Source of the DNA: Chloroflexota bacterium
GTDB lineage: Bacteria > Chloroflexota > UBA11872 > VXOZ01
Assembly (NCBI GenBank): GCA_022824225.1
Contig: JAJEAH010000066.1
Location: 1 to 52,182, forward strand
Direction: 5' to 3'
DNA: 52,182 nt
Both the position numbers and the translations under genes were made by a program. Numbering within the stretch: position 1 is the first letter of the stretch; each line of letters starts with the position of its first letter. Below are positions 8,837 through 15,707 of this stretch, one piece after another. Under the pieces are notes generated by a model, which saw only the letters and a program-made list of their open reading frames with translations, did not search any database and was not told the origin of the DNA.

Positions 8837-9051
8837 TGTAGGGGCGGTTCGCGAACAATGCGGTCGTATTGAGTTCTTGCCTTGGGTTATCATGGTAACC
8901 TGTGTTGCTAAGGCAATTGACACTCCGTTGTGCTGTCGTAGGGGCACGACATGTCGTGCCCCTACGACAGCGTTGACAAACCAAGTGGCAACTGTCTATT
9001 GCTTGCTCTCGACTCTAATGCGACACCATTGGTTCGCGAACCGCCCCTACA
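8837..9051. mobile_element. MITE-like nested palindromic element
   Basis: About 215 bp. The left end TGTAGGGGCGGTTCGCGAAC (8837-8856, followed by AATG) is the reverse complement of the right end ending in CCGCCCCTACA (9027-9051), apart from one inserted G. A perfect 40-bp palindrome lies between them (8932-8971), centred on CACGACATGTCGTG. A near-palindrome GGTTATCATGGTAACC is at 8885-8900. No coding potential is visible. Terminal inverted repeats plus small size suggest a non-autonomous element or a folded intergenic repeat. No clear target-site duplication could be identified. Confidence 0.7.
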
Positions 9052-9088
9052 CCGCCAGGCAGCGATACCCATGCGTGCGCCAAGCGGG

Positions 9089-9811
9089 TTACGGCACGTC
9101 CATGGTGCGCAGGCGATAAAGCGTCAGCAAGAAGAAAGCCGCGATCACGACACCCGTGCCGACGATGGCGGCGGGAAACTCGATCACGCGGGATTCGAAC
9201 ACCGCGAAACCCTCTTCATCCAAGCCGTGCAGCAGCGCCAATGTGTAGCCGCGGACGCTAAGGTAGCGGACGCCGCTCACGATAGAGCTGAGCAGTCCCT
9301 CCCACACCAGCACGTATACCAGGCCGTAGGCGATGGCGCGTGGTGTCAACATGCCGGCCAACGTGAAGATCGAGGCATAGGCGGTTACGCCCGCCGCCAA
9401 TACCAGCGCCAGCAAGCCGGCAACCTGCACTTCGGCGCCGAGTAGGATCGCGGCGGCAACGCCGCTGGCAACGACGAGGGGCACGGCTACCGCCAGCGTG
9501 GCAAGTAGCTTGGCCAGGACGATGGACACTCGCGCCACGGGTTTGAGGACCAGGAAGTACAGCGTCCTGTCTTCCAGTTCGTTGCCGAAGGCGGCGCTCG
9601 CCAGCGCCATGGTCACGATGGGCATTATGCCGCCGATTACCATGCCGTCGATGATGAGGTCGATGGTCTCGTTGCTGAACGCCAGTTCCGATTCCCCCAG
9701 CACTCGAATGAGTATGACCAATAGGGCGGGCATGGCCGCGAGCAGCCCGATCACGAGCGCGCGCCACCGGCCGAGGATTTGTCTGAGTGAAAGCCGGAGT
9801 ATCTCAGCCAT
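9089..9811 (-). CDS. ABC-2 type transporter permease
   Basis: 240 aa with about six hydrophobic segments (for example residues 19-36, 60-75, 103-125, 130-152 and the last 25). It is the membrane half of the downstream ABC pair. The start ATG lies directly against the stop of the ATPase gene (stop 9812-9814), which indicates translational coupling. ABC-2 permeases export lipids, polysaccharides, drugs or proteins; the substrate cannot be inferred. It is the last gene of the four-gene operon and ends before the palindromic element. Confidence 0.85.
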   Translation of the reverse strand: MAEILRLSLRQILGRWRALVIGLLAAMPALLVILIRVLGESELAFSNETIDLIIDGMVIGGIMPIVTMALASAAFGNELEDRTLYFLVLKPVARVSIVLAKLLATLAVAVPLVVASGVAAAILLGAEVQVAGLLALVLAAGVTAYASIFTLAGMLTPRAIAYGLVYVLVWEGLLSSIVSGVRYLSVRGYTLALLHGLDEEGFAVFESRVIEFPAAIVGTGVVIAAFFLLTLYRLRTMDVP

Positions 9812-10741
9812 CTAGCTCTCCACGATATAGCTGAACACGCTTTCGAGAGAATCGTCCATGGGTTCCACGCGCTCGAGGCGAATGCCGCGGTCCCTGGCTA
9901 GCCGGGCGATCGAGCGTTGCAACGCCGCCACGTTGGAACTCAGGACCATCACGTCGTTGGCCGAGCCCAGCGTTACGGACTCGATGCTCTCGAGTTCGAT
10001 GAGGGCTGCGGCGATGCGGCGTGGGTCGCTGGCGACGATGCGCACGGAATACGGTTGCTCATCGAGCTTGGCGCGGATTGCGCGGTAATTGCCGGACGCG
10101 GCCAGCTTGCCGCTGACCATGAGCAGAATGCGGTCGGCCAGCGTTTCCACCTCCTCGAGGATGTGCGAGGAAATGAGGATCGTCCGGCCCTCATCGGCCA
10201 GTTGGCGCATGAGGTCGTGGAACTCCAGGCGCTGCCGGGGATCGGTGCCGTTGAGCGGTTCATCGAGAATGATGGCCTGTGGTTCGTGCACGATCGCCGC
10301 GGCGAGGCGCATGCGCTGGCGCATCCCGCGCGAATAGGTGCCCAAAGGCCGGTGTTGGGCGTCGGCAAGGCCGACGCGCTCGATGGCGCGTGCGCTGGCC
10401 GCGCCGACGTCCGGCGCGCCGTGCAACGTTGCGGAAAACTCGAGGAACTGCCGGCCGGTCTGGAAGCCGTAGACCGCTTCGTGCTCGGACATCACGCCGA
10501 CGCGGCGAAAGAGGTCTGGGTTGTTGCGCGGCGTTTCGCCAAAGATGGTGACGGCGCCGTCCGACGGCGCGGCCAGCCCCTCGATCATCTTGAGCAGCGT
10601 CGTCTTGCCGGCGCCGTTGGGCCCCAGCAGGCCGGTGACGCCCGGCTCGATGGTCAATGAAACTTCGTTCACAGCCACAACGCTGCCGTACCACTTGGAG
10701 ATCTTATCCACGACGATAACGGGGCGGGGTGACGCGCTCAT
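9812..10741 (-). CDS. ABC transporter ATPase
   Basis: 309 aa. Walker A is GPNGAGKTT (residues 40-48), the signature is YSRGMRQRM rather than LSGGQ, Walker B is AIILDEP, and the switch histidine is in ISSHILEEVE. A C-terminal regulatory extension of about 80 residues, ending MDDSLESVFSYIVES, is typical of ABC-2 exporters. ATG 10741 overlaps the stop of the preceding permease by 4 bp (ATGA); a 63-residue Arg/Ala-rich upstream extension is possible in frame but overlaps that gene and is not conserved. It pairs with the permease at 9089. Confidence 0.92.
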   Translation of the reverse strand: MSASPRPVIVVDKISKWYGSVVAVNEVSLTIEPGVTGLLGPNGAGKTTLLKMIEGLAAPSDGAVTIFGETPRNNPDLFRRVGVMSEHEAVYGFQTGRQFLEFSATLHGAPDVGAASARAIERVGLADAQHRPLGTYSRGMRQRMRLAAAIVHEPQAIILDEPLNGTDPRQRLEFHDLMRQLADEGRTILISSHILEEVETLADRILLMVSGKLAASGNYRAIRAKLDEQPYSVRIVASDPRRIAAALIELESIESVTLGSANDVMVLSSNVAALQRSIARLARDRGIRLERVEPMDDSLESVFSYIVES

Positions 10742-11730
10742 GTTTTCAAACTCCGGTAGCGCCAGATGAGCGCTGCTCCCGGTCCGAGCACCAGCAGCGC
10801 GTACCACGCGATGGGCACCGCCCGGGGCAATTCGGCAACCAGCAGGGCGTAGTCGTCTTGTTCGTCGTCGTCGAACAACAGGTCGCCCAGGTGCGTGGGC
10901 GCGCGCCCGGCGTCGAGCAGCACGAACCACTTGGCGTACTCACCGGTGAGCCGGCGGCATTCGAAGTAGACCGCGCCTTGCGAGAAGCCATCTATGGCGG
11001 CGCGGGGCTCCTCATCCACCACCGCGCCGCTGCCCGCGTCCTGTGGCCGCGCCAGCGAACAGTCTTCAACCGTGAGCAGCGCCGACATGGGTGTGGTGAT
11101 GATGAAAACGGAAATGACGAACGCGGCGGCATAGGCGCGCCGCTCGGTGAAAGCCGACACTGCCAGGGGAATGGTGGTGACAAACACCGTAATGATGACG
11201 GCGGTCAACACGAAGGCGGGGATGGCGCGCCAGTTGTCCCGCAGGTAGTCCCACGCGGATACTGCGAGCAGCATGTTGCCCGCGAGCACGAGGACGTGGG
11301 CGAAGAGCGTGATGGCCAACGTGACACAGAGAAAGGCCGACCAGCGCGCCGCCACGTATTCGACTGCCTTGAGCGGCCGCACCAGGTAGAGGGTTGTGAC
11401 GCCGTTGCGCCGGTCGGGAATGAGCAATTCCGGCGCCATGATGGCGGAAAAGAGCAGAAGCAGCAGCAACATGATCTCGAAGAAGTCGGCGTGGCTGGCT
11501 TGTTCGCCGATGCCCAAGACTGCCGCGAACACGAGGTACACGGCCGGCGGCGCCACGATGACCAGCGACATGAGCACAGGCAGGATCTTTGCCCGCCCGC
11601 CGCGGCCCAGTCCCAGGGTGGTGCGAAAGCTGTTTACCCACAGCGAGCGGACGGCATGCAGCCTGCCGCCGCGTGGGCCTGCGTAGTGCTGGTAGCCAAG
11701 GTCGTAGATTTCGCCCTGGGCTTCGGTCAT
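10738..11730 (-). CDS. ABC transporter permease, larger type
   Basis: 330 aa. The N-terminus IYDLGYQHYAGPRGGR is typical of a group of ABC permeases encoded with an ATPase. Six or so membrane segments follow (about residues 50-72, 84-98, 130-152, 168-190, 198-215 and 305-322), with a large acidic extracytoplasmic region near residues 218-290 (DDDEQDD). It overlaps both neighbours by 4 bp and is the partner of the ATPase at 11727. Confidence 0.85.
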   Translation of the reverse strand: MTEAQGEIYDLGYQHYAGPRGGRLHAVRSLWVNSFRTTLGLGRGGRAKILPVLMSLVIVAPPAVYLVFAAVLGIGEQASHADFFEIMLLLLLLFSAIMAPELLIPDRRNGVTTLYLVRPLKAVEYVAARWSAFLCVTLAITLFAHVLVLAGNMLLAVSAWDYLRDNWRAIPAFVLTAVIITVFVTTIPLAVSAFTERRAYAAAFVISVFIITTPMSALLTVEDCSLARPQDAGSGAVVDEEPRAAIDGFSQGAVYFECRRLTGEYAKWFVLLDAGRAPTHLGDLLFDDDEQDDYALLVAELPRAVPIAWYALLVLGPGAALIWRYRSLKT

Positions 11731-12647
11731 GTCGCCGTTCTCCGGAAGATGTCGGCCAGCTTGCCCCGGGCGGGCGCCAGGCGGCGCACCCGGGCCTGGG
11801 ATTCCGCCAGCGCGTCGCGGACGTGGTCGAGCTGCTCGTCGGCCTGCAACCGCACCACCAGTGAGCCCGAGTTGACGGTGGCCTCTATGCCCCTCTGCGC
11901 CAACGCGGCGACGACAGCTTCCCGGCGGTCGTCCACGTCGATGTGGTAGGTCGCGGATTCCTGGGTGAAGTCGGCTACGGCGCCCTGTTCGATGATAGCG
12001 CCGCCTTCTATCACGATGATGCGGTCGCAGGTGCTCTCCACGTCCCCCATGAGGTGCGAAGAGAGCATGATGTTGATCCCGAAGTCTCGGCCAGTGCGCC
12101 GCACGAGTTCCAGCATTTCTTCACGTCCGGCGGGGTCGAGACCGGCGGTCGGCTCGTCGAGCAGCACCATGATCGGATCGTGCACCAAGGCCTGGGCCAG
12201 CTTGACCCGCTGCTTCATGCCCGTAGAATACTCTTTGATGTGGCGGTAGCGCTCTTCATCCAGGCCGACGTGGCGGAGCATGTCCGCAGCGCGGGTGCGG
12301 GCGTGCTTGGGCGGGATGCCGCTCACTTGCGCCATGTGACTCAGAAACTCCGAGGCTGTGACGAAATCCGGCAGACAGTCGTGCTCAGGCATGTAGCCCA
12401 GGCGGGTGCGAATGGTGATGTTTTCGTAGGGCTTTTCGCCCAAGACCGTTGCCTCGCCGGCGGTGGGTTTGAGTAGCCCAAGGCATATCTTCATTGCGGT
12501 ACTCTTGCCCGCGCCGTTCGGTCCCAGCAAGCCGGTGATGCCATTCGTCACCTGCATATCGACTTCATGCAAGGCGATGGTCTTGCCGTAGCGTTTAGTA
12601 AGGCTCTGCGCCTCTATGAGCGGTTGGCTCACCGTTGCTCCGATCAT
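11727..12647 (-). CDS. ABC transporter ATPase, first gene of operon
   Basis: 306 aa. Walker A is GPNGAGKST (residues 42-50), the signature is YSTGMKQRV, Walker B is IMVLLDEPTAGLDP, and the switch is LSSHLMGDVE. ATG 12647 was chosen because GAGG lies 6 nt upstream; a frame open further upstream adds 16 residues rich in Arg. The gene starts a four-gene operon with 4-bp overlaps and has a good promoter about 70 bp upstream. Two ATPase/permease pairs in one operon suggest either two related exporters or one heteromeric exporter. Confidence 0.92.
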   Translation of the reverse strand: MIGATVSQPLIEAQSLTKRYGKTIALHEVDMQVTNGITGLLGPNGAGKSTAMKICLGLLKPTAGEATVLGEKPYENITIRTRLGYMPEHDCLPDFVTASEFLSHMAQVSGIPPKHARTRAADMLRHVGLDEERYRHIKEYSTGMKQRVKLAQALVHDPIMVLLDEPTAGLDPAGREEMLELVRRTGRDFGINIMLSSHLMGDVESTCDRIIVIEGGAIIEQGAVADFTQESATYHIDVDDRREAVVAALAQRGIEATVNSGSLVVRLQADEQLDHVRDALAESQARVRRLAPARGKLADIFRRTAT

Positions 12648-12723
12648 ACGCCTCGAAATGCTCTGTGGCCTGGCTCGCGCATCGAGTCGCCGCAAATCAT
12701 CGCTAGTGAATAACGTCTTTAGG

Positions 12724-12753
12724 ATTATAAACCATTGGATAGACTTTAGTCAA
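12724..12753 (-). promoter_or_regulatory. Sigma70-type promoter of the ABC operon
   Basis: On the minus strand TTGACT (12753-12748) and a perfect TATAAT (12729-12724) are separated by 18 bp. The predicted transcription start near 12717 leaves a leader of about 70 nt before the first ATPase start at 12647. Confidence 0.75.
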
Positions 12754-12884
12754 ACTGAGTCGGTTCGCGTTGCGAGAACCGTACAATATCTTTGAATAAA
12801 CACTTGACAGTGAACCGGCCGGCGCATCGTGCCGAGGAGGTCCGAAGGGTGTCTGTGAGGGGGGAAGCGTGCCGGTTGGCGGCC

Positions 12885-13350
12885 CTAGTGGCGCCGGCTC
12901 GCCTGCATGGCGTAGAGCGTGGCGTAGCGGCCGTTGGCGGCCATGAGCTTCTCGTGGGAGCCGCTCTCTAGGATGACGCCGCTCTCCAAGACTAGCGTGT
13001 TGTCCGCCATTTGCACGGTGGCGCAGCGGTGGGAGATGCTGAGGGCGGCCTTGCCGGCGCCGTTGCTACCGACCAACGCTGTCACGTTGCCAGCAGGGAG
13101 TACCCCGTCGCTATGGTGCAGTTCCGATACATCGCCCCCCGGATACTTAAACCTAACGTTTCGCAGGGCAATGCCCTGTTTGGGCAAACCAGGCGCGTAG
13201 CGGGTGTCGCCCGCAAGCGGTAGAGCAAATTCCGGTCGGCTGTGGCCCAGAAAGCTGAAGATAGCCTCCAGCCGCAATACCATCTCGTAGAGCATGCCCA
13301 CCATTGGCTGGTGTAGTGGAGCGCCGATCCAGTTTGGGCGATGTCGCTAA
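12885..13350 (-). pseudogene. Remnant of an ABC exporter with internal deletion
   Basis: The open frame 12885-13304 begins in the linker before the nucleotide-binding domain (RLEAIFSFLG, then ALRNVRFKYPGG) and reaches Walker A as GSNGAGKAALS, with the usual threonines replaced by alanine. It then jumps straight to the H-loop region ISHRCATVQMADN and the C-terminal tail GSHEKLM. The Q-loop, signature and Walker B, normally about 100 residues, are missing. Just upstream, 13305-13350 in another frame reads LSDIAQTGSALHYT, which resembles the end of an exporter membrane domain, so a frameshift also seems present. No functional ATPase can result. Confidence 0.85.
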
Positions 13351-13586
13351 GGCAGAGGGTGCGCCGGCCCTTTGGCTTGCGCCCAGGAGCATTTCTATAC
13401 GTATCTGCTGCGAAGTGCAGGCGTGTGTACGTTCACAGCCCAGAGAGTTGGGCGTGATTTGAGACGATCGTAGAGTCTTGATCACATAGGCCTTTGCGCC
13501 TGCGTGCGGTCGCTTGCTCCGCATGAGCGACGTGCGTCCTGGGCAAGCGATAGTAAACGGACTCTTAGCGGGCGGCTTTGCCGGAT

Positions 13587-13621
13587 ATAGAGAAAGCCGC
13601 CCCGCGGGCGGCCTTCTCTAT
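13587..13621. terminator. Strong hairpin, probable terminator
   Basis: ATAGAGAA (13587-13594) pairs with TTCTCTAT (13614-13621), and AGCCGCC pairs with GGCGGCC inside, around a CCGC loop. The stem lies about 180 bp beyond the end of the holin-like gene, in the direction of its transcription. No long T-run follows on either strand, so its strength as an intrinsic terminator is uncertain. Confidence 0.55.
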
Positions 13622-13629
13622 CGCGGTTT

Positions 13630-13780
13630 GCCTCGCGAGGCTAGTGGTTCAACCACCTTGAGGTGATGAGTAGAGTCTACGGTAGCGTAGGTTTGCAACC
13701 TGCGCGTTCCCCAGTCTTGGCAGGAAATCGCGTAGTGCAAGCAACCCGTCAAGATAGGGCCGTTCGACCACTAGTGAACG
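13630..13780. repeat. Cluster of short palindromes
   Basis: Seven small palindromes sit almost side by side: GCCTCGCGAGGC (13630-13641, perfect), GTGGTTCAACCAC (13644-13656), CACCTTGAGGTG (13654-13665), GTAGAGTCTAC (13670-13680), CTACGGTAGCGTAG (13677-13690), AGGTTTGCAACCT (13689-13701) and CGTTC/GAACG around ACTAGT (13761-13780). No frame is conserved here. The arrangement recalls multi-hairpin recombination, packaging or origin sites, but no known family was recognised. Confidence 0.6.
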
Positions 13781-13800
13781 GGCGGTGAGGCCCTCCGGGA

Positions 13801-14070
13801 CTACGCTAGCTCTTCCCGTTCGTGCTTGCTCGCCTGGCGGCCGATCTCGTAGAGCCCGACCGCGGCGCCGCCGGCCAGAATGCCCAGAAAGACGCCGGTA
13901 TACCAGTCCGTTCCGGTGATGTTGCTGCCAATGCTGCCGGCAACGCCGCCGAGCATTACCGCCGTCAACGGCGCAAACCGTTTGGGCAGTCCGGCCTGCT
14001 TGAGGGCGGAGACCAAGATGCGTACGCCGACCGTGATGCCGCCAAGGCCGGCCAACTCGATTCCTGTCAT
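13801..14070 (-). CDS. Small holin-like membrane protein
   Basis: 89 aa with a glycine-rich hydrophobic N-terminal segment (ELAGLGGITVGVRILVSAL) and a further hydrophobic stretch near residues 57-75 (GVFLGILAGGAAVGLYEIG), ending in a charged tail (KHEREELA). Size, two membrane segments and charged tail fit a phage-type holin, and the amidase gene lies directly upstream on the same strand. ATG 14070 is preceded by GAGGAAG; upstream in-frame starts lack this. Alternatively it is an unrelated small membrane protein. The holin assignment is an inference from context and size only. Confidence 0.55.
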   Translation of the reverse strand: MTGIELAGLGGITVGVRILVSALKQAGLPKRFAPLTAVMLGGVAGSIGSNITGTDWYTGVFLGILAGGAAVGLYEIGRQASKHEREELA

Positions 14071-14197
14071 GTTGCTTCCTCTTCTGTCGTGAATAGTCAA
14101 ACTGGAACTTGGGCTGGGACCGCAAGCGCCCCAAGCCACTGGGTTGCCCCCGCAATGCGCTGCATTCGGGGTCATCGGACGTTGCTTTGCCTCGCGG

Positions 14198-14986
14198 TTA
14201 GATTTTGCCGGCCCACGTCTCATTTAGCAGCCGAAGTCGCGCAGCGCGTGTCATGCCGCCTAGATCGCCGGGATCCCTGGCGCCGTTGGCGATGCGAATG
14301 GCGTAAGCCAGGTCGGTGCGATCGGACATCAGTTCGCCGTACATGGCGGCGAGCATGTCATCGCGCTGGGCAACGATCTGTTGCTTCTCGGCTGCGCACT
14401 GGGCGTGGACGGCTGCCTGCAGCGGCAGATAGGCGCACACGCCCGCCACGATGCCCTGGGCAAAGCGCTCCGGGTGCTGCGCGAGTTGCAGGGCGTCCTG
14501 CTCGTGGTCCAGGAACGCCAGCTCCAGCAGCGCGTCATGGGCGAGATCGGAAAAGGTGTACCAATTCGTACGCGTGGCCGCGCTGCCCGCTTTCAGTCCC
14601 CGGCTCGGTACCAGGTCCTGATCGGCGATGCCTTTTTCCAGGGCTGACGCAAACGCCCGCGAAGCGTCGTCACCTGCCTGATACCAGACCTCGCAGCCCG
14701 AGCCGCCGCCCGCGTTGGCGTGGATGCTGACCATGGCGTCCACCTGTTCGGCCAGCGCCAGGCCGGTGCGGGCGTGCAGCGGCACGTCCACGTCCGCGTC
14801 GCGGGTGAGCAAGACCGTGTAGCCGTGCTCCCGGAGCGATGCCGCGGCCAAGCGCGCTACCTGAAGCGTGACATCTTTCTCTTGCAGCCCGGAAGCGGCC
14901 GCAATGCCGTCTCCGCCGACTGCCACCGGCACGCCGACGGCGCCGGGATCACGTCCACCGTGACCGGGATCCAAGAGAATCTTCAT
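14198..14986 (-). CDS. N-acetylmuramoyl-L-alanine amidase (Amidase_3)
   Basis: 262 aa zinc amidase that cuts the bond between muramic acid and the stem peptide. Zinc ligands fit: His in ILLDPGHGG, Glu in LQEKDVTL, His in VSIHANAG; a catalytic Glu is in LLELAFLDHEQD. ATG 14986 has AAGGAGGA upstream and no signal peptide follows, so the protein would need a holin or another export route to reach peptidoglycan, as phage endolysins do. The last 60 residues (QRDDMLAAMYGELMSDRTDLAYAIRI) form a helical extension of unknown role. The holin-like gene follows 127 bp downstream. Confidence 0.88.
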   Translation of the reverse strand: MKILLDPGHGGRDPGAVGVPVAVGGDGIAAASGLQEKDVTLQVARLAAASLREHGYTVLLTRDADVDVPLHARTGLALAEQVDAMVSIHANAGGGSGCEVWYQAGDDASRAFASALEKGIADQDLVPSRGLKAGSAATRTNWYTFSDLAHDALLELAFLDHEQDALQLAQHPERFAQGIVAGVCAYLPLQAAVHAQCAAEKQQIVAQRDDMLAAMYGELMSDRTDLAYAIRIANGARDPGDLGGMTRAARLRLLNETWAGKI

Positions 14987-15707
14987 GCGACTGTCCTCCT
15001 TCATGGATTCGTGCGGTACGTCTGCCGCTGCGCGGGGCAGATTCCGTTGGAGATGCGGGGTGAGAAGCGCTGCCGCGAAACTGGGCGCAGACCGAGAACC
15101 ACCCAAAGCTCAGGGAATGTGAGGCGGCCCAGCACAGGTCCGGCGTGAGATGACTCGTGCCCAGGCATACCGGGCGCGCGGGTCAGTTCAGTCGGACGTC
15201 TCTGAGACCTTGGGTTGCGACGGGATTCGCATACCCAAATGGATAGTTTTGCGCCTTTGTTACTTGCAGCGGCCGCCGGGCTTGCAAATCAAGCCGCCAG
15301 TCTGCAATCTGGAAAGACAGAGTGCGTGGCTCTGGCAACTGCTTGCGCTGAGAAGCCGGGCGCTGTGGGGTCCCGCACAGGTAGACATTCGCGCGACGAG
15401 GGCGAACGCAAGCATTGCGGCCGGCTATGGGCGGCGACTCAGTGGGTTGCCGCCACTCTGTGCGGCGCCGCGGCGAATCCATGCTTGCCCCGACAAAACA
15501 CTCGCGATTCCCAGGCATGATCTTGCGAGTTCCAAAGTGGCTGTGCCCACTGGGCCGTTCGCATGGCCCATCTGCAGCAGCGCCGGCTCTTGGCGGGACT
15601 TGGCTGCAGCCCGCAAGGCAACGGCCATACTCGACGCACAAAAAGGGAAATATGGGGTATAATCACCGTAGAGTAGTATATAGTAAACAGATGTTGTGGA
15701 GGTCGTC
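14987..15707. other. Gene-poor interval before the RND gene
   Basis: About 720 bp between the amidase start and the RND start. Open frames occur on both strands but have no recognisable motif, no good ribosome binding site and an Arg/Cys-rich shadow-like composition. The only element that can be supported is the promoter at its right end. Confidence 0.5.
15658..15663 (+). promoter_or_regulatory. -10 hexamer upstream of the RND gene
   Basis: A perfect TATAAT lies 45 bp before the proposed TTG start. The -35 region at 17 bp spacing (CGCACA) is poor, so it may depend on an activator. Confidence 0.5.
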
